This document shows positions 1-6,918 of a DNA stretch of 38,666 nt, one piece after another; the stretch's first letter is position 1, and each line of letters opens with the position of its first letter. Under the pieces are notes generated by a model, which had not been told where the DNA came from, searched no databases, and was given only the letters and a program-made list of their open reading frames with translations. Origin of the DNA: Oscillospiraceae bacterium (lineage in GTDB: Bacteria > Bacillota > Clostridia > Oscillospirales > UBA929); the NCBI GenBank assembly GCA_009782475.1, contig WRIZ01000005.1, positions 1-38,666 on the forward strand, in the 5' to 3' direction. A program made the position numbers and the translations under genes.

Positions 1-28
1 TTTAGATCCGTTTGCCTTATTATACCAT

Positions 29-63
29 AAACCCCTTGAAAACACAATGCTTTCAAGGGGTTT
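29..63. terminator. Hairpin, probable terminator of upstream unit
   Basis: A perfect 13-bp stem (29-41 pairs with 51-63, arms AAACCCCTTGAAA / TTTCAAGGGGTTT) encloses a 9-nt loop. Only three T residues end the right arm, so it is weak as a plus-strand terminator. It lies upstream of a second hairpin and before the first gene, and probably closes a transcription unit whose gene is outside the window. Confidence 0.5.
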
Positions 64-100
64 GACAGATTTGTGACAGTTTGACTTTGTCTTCAGTCTG

Positions 101-137
101 AAACCGGGGCGGAATGTATCCGCCCCCGGTTTATTTT
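101..137 (+). terminator. Rho-independent terminator
   Basis: The arms AAACCGGGGCGGA (101-113) and TCCGCCCCCGGTTT (119-132) pair with a single bulged C. The T-rich tail TTTATTTT (130-137) follows. It closes a unit entering from the left and lies just upstream of the promoter for the Asp23 gene. Confidence 0.7.
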
Positions 138-141
138 ATGC

Positions 142-170
142 TTGTAAAATATTCAACCCTCCTTTATAAT
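142..170 (+). promoter_or_regulatory. Sigma-A-type promoter for the asp23-yloV pair
   Basis: TTGTAA (142-147), a 17-bp spacer and TATAAT (165-170) match the vegetative promoter consensus well. The predicted start of transcription is about 177, giving a short leader with GGAGG just before the ATG at 204. Confidence 0.75.
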
Positions 171-203
171 ATACTGTACAACCCCAAACGGAGGTGCAAA
201 GCA

Positions 204-557
204 ATGAAAATGCAGTCCGAGAAAGGCGCCCTCCACATTTCGACCGACGTGTTCACCGCTATCAGCGGCTACGCGGCAAACAACTGCTTCGGCGTCAAAG
301 GCATGGCGTCCCGCAGCATTCAGGATGGCCTCGTCCATCTTCTGCGGCGCGAGCATTTCGCTAAGGGCGTCAAAGTAACCTACCCGTCCGGCGGGAACAC
401 GGTCGATATCGATTTGCACATCGTGGTGGAGCACGGCATCAACATCCCCGAGACATGCCGCTCGATCATGCAGGAAGTGCGTTACAATGTGGAACGGATC
501 ACCGGTGCTTCGGTCAATTCGGTCAATATCTGCATTGATTCTATTGTGGTGGAGTGA
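204..557 (+). CDS. Asp23/Gls24 family envelope stress protein (YloU-like)
   Basis: This 117-residue protein has the small alpha/beta layout of the Asp23/Gls24 family: an N-terminal strand-rich part beginning with KGALHIS, the middle segment GVKGMAS, and a C-terminal helix with EVRYNVERITG before the NSVNICIDSIVVE end. Family members in Firmicutes are cytoplasmic or membrane-associated and linked to cell-envelope homeostasis; the exact function is not settled. The ATG at 204 is preferred over a longer open frame because GGAGGTG lies about 8 nt upstream and the promoter -10 box at 165-170 falls inside any longer version. Its stop codon sits six bases before the yloV start, so the two genes are almost certainly co-transcribed, as their homologues are in Bacillus. 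Confidence 0.9.
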   Translation: MKMQSEKGALHISTDVFTAISGYAANNCFGVKGMASRSIQDGLVHLLRREHFAKGVKVTYPSGGNTVDIDLHIVVEHGINIPETCRSIMQEVRYNVERITGASVNSVNICIDSIVVE

Positions 558-563
558 TTTCTT

Positions 564-2195
564 TTGATTCTCCATATCGACGGATGCCAGTTCGCGCAGA
601 TGTTTACATCAGCCGCCGCCGCCATTGAAGCGTCGCGGCAGCCTGTGAATGAACTCAATGTCTTCCCGGTTCCCGACGGGGACACCGGGACGAATATGTC
701 CCTGACCATGTCGGCTGCCGCGGCCGGGATCGATAAAGCCGAAACACATATAGGCGTCCTGTCCGACGCCGTGGCGCAGGGTTTATTACGCGGAGCTAGG
801 GGCAACTCGGGCGTTATCCTATCCCTTTTATTCCGCGGGTTTTCCAAGAGCGTCCGCGACTTCTCGTCCATTACGGGGACAGGGCTTGCCGCCGCGCTGA
901 CCGAAGGCGTTGAAGCCGCCTACCGCGCCGTGATGAAGCCCGCCGAGGGAACCATCCTCACCGTTTCAAGGATGGCCGCCAAACGGGCGCAGGCCGCCGC
1001 CGCCCATGATACGTCGGTCGAGTTTGTTTTGCAGGAAGCGTTGAAAGCGGCGGAAGCCGCTTTGGAAGAAACCGTCCGTCAGAACCCGGTTTTGGCCAAA
1101 GCCGGGGTGATCGACGCGGGCGGAAAGGGTTATTGCATCATTTTAGACGGGATGCTGTGCGCCCTGCGCGGAAAACCGTTTACCGCCATGCCGACGGAGG
1201 GCGGACGGCGCGAGAGTGCGGATTTTTCCGAATATTCGGACGAAGACATCCGCTTTACCTACTGCACGGAATTTATCGTTAACCGTGAGAACGACCGCGA
1301 TACCCGCACCCTCAGCGCGTTTTTGGGTTCGGTCGGCGACAGCTTGGTTTTGGTGGACGACGAAACGATCATCAAAGTCCATGTCCACACCAACAATCCA
1401 GGTTCGGTGCTGGAGGAAGCCTTGGCTTACGGGCAGCTGACCGCCATCAAAATCGAGAATATGCGCGAGCAGCACTCCCAGCAGATCATCGAAAACCCGC
1501 CCGAGGAGAAACCGGCAAGAAAAATTGCCGCGCCCGCCCGAAACTTCGGGTTTGTGGCTGTTTGCTCGGGCGAGGGGATGGCGGGCGTCTTCAAAGACCT
1601 CGGGGCGGACAACATCGTCTCGGGCGGGCAGTCCATGAACCCGTCCACCGACGACATTTTGCACGCGATCGACGCGACGCCGAGCGAGATCGTCTTTGTT
1701 TTGCCCAACAACAAAAACATCATCATGGCCGCCGAGCAATGCGTCCCCCTATCCGAAAAGCAAATCGTGGTGCTGCCCACCCGCTCCGTCCCGCAGGGCA
1801 TGAGCGCCATGCTGGTTTTCGACCCGACGCTGGACGCCGAACAAAACCGCGAAGGGATGCTGGCCGCCATCAGCGGCGTTACCACCGGCTCGGTCACCTA
1901 TGCCGCGCGCGATTCCGAATACGACGGCCAATCCATCAGCCAGGGCGACCATATGGCTCTTCTCAACGACCGTTTGATCTATACCCACAGCGACGCCGAT
2001 TTTGTGCATACCCGCCTAGCCGACGAGATTGCCAAGACCTCCCCCTCGTTTATCACCGTCTTTTACGGCGAAGGCGTTGACCCCGGGACAGCCAAAGAAA
2101 TGGCCGAACGTCTCCGCCGCCGCTGCGCCGACGCGGAAATCAATTTGGTTGACGGCGGCCAGCCGGTGTACAGTTATCTGATCTCGGCGGAGTGA
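564..2195 (+). CDS. YloV/FakA-like DAK2-domain kinase
   Basis: A 543-residue protein of the YloV/FakA family, close to the roughly 550-residue usual length. The N-terminal DhaL (DAK2) nucleotide-binding domain shows the signature NVFPVPDGDTGTN at about residues 32-44, whose aspartates bind Mg-ATP in the family, followed by GARGNSGVILSLLFRGF near residue 77. The middle domain contains YCTEFIV and KVHVHTNNPG, and the C-terminal half is DegV-like. FakA phosphorylates exogenous fatty acids carried by a FakB protein so that they can enter membrane phospholipid synthesis. No FakB gene is in this window. The start is TTG at 564, with GGAG overlapping the stop region of the upstream gene; alignment with the family supports it because the motif is at the expected distance from the N-terminus. 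Confidence 0.92.
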   Translation: MILHIDGCQFAQMFTSAAAAIEASRQPVNELNVFPVPDGDTGTNMSLTMSAAAAGIDKAETHIGVLSDAVAQGLLRGARGNSGVILSLLFRGFSKSVRDFSSITGTGLAAALTEGVEAAYRAVMKPAEGTILTVSRMAAKRAQAAAAHDTSVEFVLQEALKAAEAALEETVRQNPVLAKAGVIDAGGKGYCIILDGMLCALRGKPFTAMPTEGGRRESADFSEYSDEDIRFTYCTEFIVNRENDRDTRTLSAFLGSVGDSLVLVDDETIIKVHVHTNNPGSVLEEALAYGQLTAIKIENMREQHSQQIIENPPEEKPARKIAAPARNFGFVAVCSGEGMAGVFKDLGADNIVSGGQSMNPSTDDILHAIDATPSEIVFVLPNNKNIIMAAEQCVPLSEKQIVVLPTRSVPQGMSAMLVFDPTLDAEQNREGMLAAISGVTTGSVTYAARDSEYDGQSISQGDHMALLNDRLIYTHSDADFVHTRLADEIAKTSPSFITVFYGEGVDPGTAKEMAERLRRRCADAEINLVDGGQPVYSYLISAE

Positions 2196-2212
2196 GGGTT
2201 GTAACGATATAA

Positions 2213-2527
2213 TTATACAAACCCAGCGTAATCCTGCCGTCCGTGAACCACCCGCATTACCGTGACGGATTTCGCGCTGCTGTCCACCGTGTATAAGGCT
2301 ATGTAATGATTCACCACCATTTTGCGATAACCCCGCTGTCTCAGCATTTCATCCTGACATATCGGACAGGATTCGGGAAAATCCTGTAACCTCATAAAAG
2401 ACTGCTCCATTTTAAGCATGAGGTTATGCGCCGCTGCAGGAGCCGCTAACTCAAAGGAAATATAATTGTATATGCTATCCAAATCTATCGCCGCGCGCGG
2501 CATGATCTTCAGTTTATATGTCTCCAT
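2213..2527 (-). CDS. RelE/ParE family toxin
   Basis: This 104-residue basic protein has the ParE/RelE toxin pattern: an N-terminal strand (YKLKIMPRA), two helices containing DLDSIYNYIS and AAHNLMLKMEQSFMRL, then a C-terminal sheet with YRKMVVNHYIALYTV and VTVMRVVHGRQDY. The family includes gyrase poisons (ParE) and mRNA interferases (RelE); the sequence alone does not settle which. It overlaps the antitoxin gene by 14 bp, which suggests translational coupling. It converges on yloV, with only 17 bp between the two stop codons. Confidence 0.85.
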   Translation of the reverse strand: METYKLKIMPRAAIDLDSIYNYISFELAAPAAAHNLMLKMEQSFMRLQDFPESCPICQDEMLRQRGYRKMVVNHYIALYTVDSSAKSVTVMRVVHGRQDYAGFV

Positions 2528-2786
2528 AACCGTATTTTTCTCTCAAAGACCGGAAAACGGCTTCACCGTCCAAAGGTTCTATTCCAGCCGCAAGGTCGGC
2601 CTCTGATTCGCCTAGCTTACGGTATAGATCCGCCATCGCCTGACTGCGCTCGTATGTTTCCATGCTCATGACAACGAGGTCTCCGTACCCGTTTTTCGTA
2701 ATGAAAACGGGCTCTTTTATATTGTGGCATAATTCGGAGATTTCCGTTGTGTTTCGGAGTTCGCTGATCGGTTTGATGTTTGGCAT
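2514..2786 (-). CDS. Phd/YefM family antitoxin
   Basis: A 90-residue protein with the Phd/YefM fold signature: PNIKPISELRNTTEISELCHN, then EPVFITKNGYGDLVVMSMETYE, followed by an acidic C-terminal region that would wrap the toxin. The N-terminal part of such antitoxins binds operator DNA. The ATG at 2786 is chosen because AAGGGTGA sits about 6 nt upstream; a longer frame from a TTG at 2804 lacks a ribosome site. It is the first gene of the toxin-antitoxin pair, and autoregulation through the palindrome in its promoter is likely. Confidence 0.87.
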   Translation of the reverse strand: MPNIKPISELRNTTEISELCHNIKEPVFITKNGYGDLVVMSMETYERSQAMADLYRKLGESEADLAAGIEPLDGEAVFRSLREKYGYGDI

Positions 2787-2816
2787 AAAAATCACCCTTG
2801 TCAATATTATGGCTTA

Positions 2817-2845
2817 ATTATAGCAATATATTGCCGACTTGTCAA
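2817..2845 (-). promoter_or_regulatory. Consensus promoter with palindromic operator for the toxin-antitoxin pair
   Basis: On the minus strand, TTGACA (2840-2845), a 17-bp spacer and TATAAT (2817-2822) form a perfect consensus sigma-A promoter. The spacer contains the perfect 12-bp palindrome GCAATATATTGC (2823-2834), abutting the -10 box. This is a good position for an autorepressor operator. CTTGTCAA occurs twice on the plus strand, at 2797-2804 and 2838-2845. Confidence 0.8.
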
Positions 2846-2849
2846 ACAA

Positions 2850-3437
2850 TCATAATATCGGCATCACCAACCCCACCGAACCGCCCAGCAGCTCCGCATC
2901 CCTTTCGCTGTGCGTCACCAATATGACCGTCCGCCCCTGCAAATGTTTACGGATGCAGGCGGCGGCGGTCTCTTTTATGGCGTCGTCCAGCCCCGTGAAG
3001 GGCTCATCCATGACAATCAGTTCACTGGGCGCGGCTAAGGCGCGCAGGACGGCGACCCGCCGCTTCATGCCTCCCGAAAGTTCGTAAACCGGGGTTTTCT
3101 CGGCTCCAGGCAGGCCGATTTCCTCAAATAACTCCCGCAGGCTGTTTTTATCGCGCATTTGCGGGGCGGCAAGGCGGACATTCGACCCCGCCCCCAGCCG
3201 TTCGCTCAAACGGTCTTCCTGAAAGACCGCGCTCAGCGCGTTGGCGTCGATCCCGCCGACCGTCCCCGCGTCGGGTTTCAACAGCCCGAGCATAATCTGC
3301 AAAAGGGTCGTCTTGCCGCAGCCGGACGGCCCCATGACGGCGTGGACTTTGCCTCTCTCAAAGGTATGCGAGAGGTTTTCCAGCACACGTTTTTCCCCGA
3401 AGGATTTACATAATTTATTCAATATTACATCTGACAT
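2850..3437 (-). CDS. ABC transporter ATP-binding protein (nitrate/sulfonate/taurine type)
   Basis: A 195-residue ATPase. Walker A is GPSGCGKTT (residues 36-44), the signature motif is LSGGMKRR (about 120-127), Walker B is ELIVMDEP (about 139-146), and the switch histidine is in LVTHSERD. It is shorter than the usual 230-260 residues of SsuB/TauB-type ATPases because it ends soon after the H-loop, lacking most of the C-terminal tail. It energises the permease and binding protein encoded immediately upstream. AAAGGA lies 7 nt before the ATG at 3437. An 89-bp spacer with a hairpin separates it from the permease gene. Confidence 0.9.
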   Translation of the reverse strand: MSDVILNKLCKSFGEKRVLENLSHTFERGKVHAVMGPSGCGKTTLLQIMLGLLKPDAGTVGGIDANALSAVFQEDRLSERLGAGSNVRLAAPQMRDKNSLRELFEEIGLPGAEKTPVYELSGGMKRRVAVLRALAAPSELIVMDEPFTGLDDAIKETAAACIRKHLQGRTVILVTHSERDAELLGGSVGLVMPIL

Positions 3438-3468
3438 TGAAATGTCCTTTCATGTCAAGCCTCCCAAC

Positions 3469-3514
3469 GCCCGGCGGGTGGTCAGCTAAAGTGAATTTAG
3501 CTTCCCTGCCGGGC
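3469..3514. other. Intergenic stem-loop between permease and ATPase genes
   Basis: The outer arms GCCCGGC (3469-3475) and GCCGGGC (3508-3514) and the inner arms AGCTAAA (3484-3490) and TTTAGCT (3496-3502) form a two-part hairpin with an internal loop. No T-run follows on the minus strand. It is therefore more likely to be an mRNA processing or stability element than a complete terminator. Confidence 0.55.
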
Positions 3515-3526
3515 TGCTCGGCTCTT

Positions 3527-4279
3527 CTACAACCTTTCGATCGCGCGCGCGCCGCGTTTGATGAGCGTGAGGATGAGCTTTTCCAGCATAAAACTAAGGA
3601 ACATAACCGCCATCGTCCACGCGAACAGGCTGCGCATATCGAGATAGTTTTTGGCGACATACAGCTCCGAACCGATCGAACCGTTGGCAAGGCCGATCAC
3701 CTCGGCGGCGACGCCCGATTTCCATGCGATACCCACCCCGACACCAACCGAAGAGATCAGGTAGGGCAGGCTTTGCGGGATATAGATAGCCCGGACGCGC
3801 CGCGGTTTTGTGACGCAGAAAACCTGCGCCATGTCGAGCAGTTTGGAGTCGGTGTTGCGCAGCCCTTCCAAAACGGTGTCATAGACAATGGGCAGCGTCA
3901 TCATAAAGGAGATCACCAGCGACAGGCTCCGTGAGCCAAACAGGAAAATACACAAGATGGCGTATGACGCCACCGGAACCGACTTGGCCGCGCCGGTCAG
4001 CGGGGCGAGCAGGGCGGAAACGATCTTGGAACGGTAAGACGCCGCCGCCAGCAGGACGCCCGACACAAGCGCAAGCATGAACCCTCCCATGATGCGCGCC
4101 AGGGAAAACCCGGCCGTCTTCCAAAAAGCCGGAGTCCCCGCCATTTCAAACAGGCGGGACGCGGCCGCAAGCGGGGATACCAACAGGATCTCCGACCCCA
4201 CAAGAAGACTGCCGAAATGCCACAACGCCAGCCAAAAAAGGGCGGCAAGGGCATACGCCGCGCGGCGGCTACCGAACAT
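3527..4279 (-). CDS. ABC transporter permease (nitrate/sulfonate/taurine type)
   Basis: A membrane protein of about 250 residues in the BPD_transp_1 (SsuC/TauC-like) family. Hydrophobic segments include AALFWLALWHFGSLLV, GGFMLALVSGVLLAA, PVASYAILCIFLFG, LVISFMMTLPIVY and LFAWTMAVMFLSFML. The cytoplasmic coupling region contains LLDMAQVF followed by RVRAIYIPQSLPYLIS, the usual place of the EAA loop. The frame is open back to 4342, but the upstream part overlaps the end of the binding-protein gene. ATG 4279 (protein start MFGSRRAAY) follows GGGAG at about 12 nt; ATG 4291 is the alternative. It forms one operon with the binding protein and ATPase. Confidence 0.88.
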   Translation of the reverse strand: MFGSRRAAYALAALFWLALWHFGSLLVGSEILLVSPLAAASRLFEMAGTPAFWKTAGFSLARIMGGFMLALVSGVLLAAASYRSKIVSALLAPLTGAAKSVPVASYAILCIFLFGSRSLSLVISFMMTLPIVYDTVLEGLRNTDSKLLDMAQVFCVTKPRRVRAIYIPQSLPYLISSVGVGVGIAWKSGVAAEVIGLANGSIGSELYVAKNYLDMRSLFAWTMAVMFLSFMLEKLILTLIKRGARAIERL

Positions 4280-5213
4280 GATAGAAATCATCTCCCGGCA
4301 GCGCGCCGCCCACCGACTTGGGATCACTCTCATATAAAACATTCAGATAGGCTTCGAGCATTTGCTTCATCTCCGCTCCCCCGATATAGGTGACATTGCA
4401 TTTCGGGATGGCGCGTTCGGCTACATCCGCCTGGGCTATGCCGTGTTTTTCCACCAGCGGGGCGGCTTCGGCGGGGTTTTCATTGACCCAGCTGACCGAT
4501 TTTTTATATTGTTCGATAATGTAGGCCACATCATCCGGGTTGACTTCCAAAAACTCCGCGCGGGCTACGAACACGCCGATGACCAGTGTGCCGGATGAAC
4601 CGAGCTTTTCCCATTCGGCGGTAAGGTCGAGGACTTCACGCAGCCCCTCCACATTGTCCATCGCCGTGGTGGCAAACGGCTGGGGCAGCATGGCAACGCC
4701 GCCGTTCTGCTTGAGATAGGCGACCGCTTCGGCCGGTTCACTCTTAAATTCCAGCGTCAGGTCTTTATCAGGGTCAATGCCGTTTTCTTTCAGGATGTGG
4801 CGCAGGGTGATCTCCGCCGGCGTGCTTTTGCCTGTCGCCACGATGGTTTTGCCGCGCAGGTTTTGAATGGTTTGTATCTCGTTTCCTGTTTCCAATATAT
4901 AGGTCAGCCCCAGCGTATTGATCGCAATGACACAGACGCCGCCGTTGGTGCTGTTGTAAAGCGCGGCGGCCTGATTGGCCGGGATGGCCGCCATATCAAG
5001 CTCCCCCCGCACCAGCAGCGGAACGATTTCGGCGGGCGCAACGATCTCAAAATTCACGTTTGACGCCGCTTCTTCTATAAAACCCACAAGCCCGATGGTG
5101 GTCGCGCCCTTCATCGCGCCAATGCGGACGGAACCCTTCGGCCCGGACGGGGAGGAAGCACACGCGCATAATATGAAGACAAGCAGAATAGAGGTAAAGC
5201 AGAGCCGTCTCAT
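4269..5213 (-). CDS. ABC transporter substrate-binding lipoprotein (NMT1/SsuA-like)
   Basis: A 314-residue secreted lipoprotein. The signal peptide MRRLCFTSILLVFILCAC ends in a lipobox (L-C-A-C), giving a membrane-anchored cysteine. The mature part has the NMT1/THI5/SsuA-type pattern: VRIGAMKGATTIGLVGFI, VPLLVRGELDMAAIPANQAA, then LRGKTIVATGKSTPAEITLRHIL and a long helical C-terminus. Proteins of this class bind sulfonates, nitrate, or thiamine/riboflavin precursors; the ligand cannot be read from the sequence, and I saw no thiamine or flavin riboswitch upstream. AAAGGTGG about 7 nt upstream fixes the ATG at 5213. It is the first gene of the three-gene importer operon. Confidence 0.88.
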   Translation of the reverse strand: MRRLCFTSILLVFILCACASSPSGPKGSVRIGAMKGATTIGLVGFIEEAASNVNFEIVAPAEIVPLLVRGELDMAAIPANQAAALYNSTNGGVCVIAINTLGLTYILETGNEIQTIQNLRGKTIVATGKSTPAEITLRHILKENGIDPDKDLTLEFKSEPAEAVAYLKQNGGVAMLPQPFATTAMDNVEGLREVLDLTAEWEKLGSSGTLVIGVFVARAEFLEVNPDDVAYIIEQYKKSVSWVNENPAEAAPLVEKHGIAQADVAERAIPKCNVTYIGGAEMKQMLEAYLNVLYESDPKSVGGALPGDDFYHVR

Positions 5214-5235
5214 GTGAAAACCACCTTTCTCCGGC

Positions 5236-5276
5236 ATTATAGCATGTCAAGCGCGCGGCGGGCAAGTAATTTGCCC
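5236..5276 (-). promoter_or_regulatory. Promoter and inverted repeat upstream of the ABC importer
   Basis: On the minus strand TTGCCC (5260-5265), an 18-bp spacer and TATAAT (5236-5241) make a plausible promoter. The inverted repeat GGGCAA-GTAAT-TTGCCC (5260-5276) overlaps the -35 box and could be an operator. The sequence between here and 5329 shows only a C-rich tract. Confidence 0.55.
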
Positions 5277-5329
5277 TGACCATACAAGATAACCGTCTTT
5301 TACTCCCCCTCCCCCCTAAATAAAACCTG

Positions 5330-5358
5330 TTGACATTTTGTTAAGAATGTATTAAAAT
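5330..5358 (+). promoter_or_regulatory. Promoter of the polysaccharide-use operon
   Basis: TTGACA (5330-5335), a 17-bp spacer and TAAAAT (5353-5358) form a strong sigma-A promoter, 31 bp before the GTG start of the GH26 gene. No catabolite-repression (cre) site or other clear operator was recognised around it. Confidence 0.8.
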
Positions 5359-5389
5359 AAAGTCACCTGATAGGAAAGGTATTGGCAAA

Positions 5390-6898
5390 GTGCTGAATTT
5401 AAGGCGGTTGCCCTGTCAAATAATTACAATTATCGTTTATCTTTTTTGTATTTCGGGATGTGATCCTTCTGTGTCTGCCGAGCCCTCCGTTTCACCTGAA
5501 GCTCCGCCTGTTCCGTCTGCGACGATGCCCGGTCTCCCCGCTCTTCCCGTTGTAACGGCCGGCCCTATCGATTGCCCGGCGGAAGACGCCGGATTGACCG
5601 GCGGGACGCGCCTCGCAAACGGCTGGATCGAGGGTTTTGAGAACGACGGGGATATGTGCGTCTTCACGTTGGAAATCCCGCAAAGCGGGTTTTATGATTT
5701 ACTCTTTACGGCCAGTTCGATCGGCGGATATAAGGAAAACCATGTGCTGGTCAACGGTGAGAACCTCGGCGTGATCATCACCGACAGCGAAACCTTTGCC
5801 CAGTGCGGCTTTCCCCGCGTATATATGGATGAAGGCGAAAACACCGTCGGGCTGCTGAAATACTGGGGCTGGATACGGTTGGAATCGCTGACCGTCACAC
5901 CGTCGGCCGCGCCCGACCCCGCCCTGTACGACATATCCGCCAAATTGTCAAACCCCCATGCCAATGAGAGCGCGAAACGGCTGATGAGCTACCTCGCCGA
6001 CAGCTACGGCTCATTGATTTTGGCGGGGCAATACAGCGAAAAAGGGCTTTTCGGCTCGGAAAGCCAAGCCATATATACAGAAACCGGTCAATATCCGGCC
6101 GTTATCGGGCTAGATTTGATAGATTATACCCCCTCCCGTGTCCAAAGAGGTGCCAAAACCGACGCTGTGGAGCGCGCCGTCGAGGCTTGGGAGAACGGAG
6201 CCATCGTCACTTTCTGCTGGCATTGGAACGCGCCGGAGCCCTATCTCGTTGACGAAGGCGACTGGCTTTGGTGGCGGGGATTCTACACACAAGCGGTCAA
6301 AGATTTCGACCTCGCCGCCGTCACGGACGGCAGGGACGCCGAAGGATATGCCCTGTTGGTGCGCGACATCGACGCCATCGCGGAGCAGTTGAAACGTTTG
6401 CAAGACGCGGGTGTTCCGGTTTTATGGAGGCCGCTGCACGAAGCAAGCGGCGGCTGGTTTTGGTGGGGCGCGTCGGGCGGGGACGCCTACATACAATTAT
6501 GGAACCTCCTCTATCAGCGGCTGACGTTTGAGCATGGGCTGAACAACCTCATTTGGGTTTGGAACGGACAGTCGGCGGATTGGTATCCCGGCGGGGAAAC
6601 GGTCGATATGGTCGGCGAGGACATCTATCCGGGCGAAAAAGTCTATACATCGCAGGCCGCGAAATTCTTTGCCGTACAGTACGATAAAATGCTGGTTTTA
6701 AGCGAATCGGGCTTCCTGCCCGACCCGGACATATGTGTGCGCGACGGCGCGATGTGGGGTTTTGTTGCCCCGTGGACGGGCGAGTTTATCAGCGAGAGAA
6801 TGATCGAGCGGGAAATGCTCCTGCATTTTTACAACCATGAACGGGTGGTCACCCTGGAGCGGCTGCCTGATTTACACACATACCCGATGCGGGATTGA
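5390..6898 (+). CDS. GH26 family glycoside hydrolase (probable beta-mannanase) lipoprotein
   Basis: A 502-residue exported lipoprotein. The signal peptide ends in the lipobox ISGC, so the enzyme is held on the outer face of the membrane. After a Pro/Ser-rich linker, residues of about 55-175 form a CBM35-like beta-sandwich (GFYDLLFTASSIGG, NHVLVNGENLG). The GH26 catalytic barrel follows, with AGQYSEKG, FCWHWNAP, WRPLHEASGGWFWWG and LSESGF. By family comparison E351 (in LHEA) is the acid/base and E439 (in LSES) the nucleophile. GH26 enzymes mostly cut beta-1,4-mannans, but some act on beta-1,3/1,4-glucans or xylans. The GTG start has AGGAAAGG 10 nt upstream. It opens an operon that continues with sugar-uptake genes. 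Confidence 0.9.
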   Translation: MLNLRRLPCQIITIIVYLFCISGCDPSVSAEPSVSPEAPPVPSATMPGLPALPVVTAGPIDCPAEDAGLTGGTRLANGWIEGFENDGDMCVFTLEIPQSGFYDLLFTASSIGGYKENHVLVNGENLGVIITDSETFAQCGFPRVYMDEGENTVGLLKYWGWIRLESLTVTPSAAPDPALYDISAKLSNPHANESAKRLMSYLADSYGSLILAGQYSEKGLFGSESQAIYTETGQYPAVIGLDLIDYTPSRVQRGAKTDAVERAVEAWENGAIVTFCWHWNAPEPYLVDEGDWLWWRGFYTQAVKDFDLAAVTDGRDAEGYALLVRDIDAIAEQLKRLQDAGVPVLWRPLHEASGGWFWWGASGGDAYIQLWNLLYQRLTFEHGLNNLIWVWNGQSADWYPGGETVDMVGEDIYPGEKVYTSQAAKFFAVQYDKMLVLSESGFLPDPDICVRDGAMWGFVAPWTGEFISERMIEREMLLHFYNHERVVTLERLPDLHTYPMRD

Positions 6899-6918
6899 AG
6901 TGAGGAGGGCTTTTTCTG

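Noticed and set aside
2787-2804. N-terminal extension of the antitoxin from a TTG start
   Set aside because: AAGGGTGA is placed for the ATG at 2786; the extension would include the ribosome site itself.
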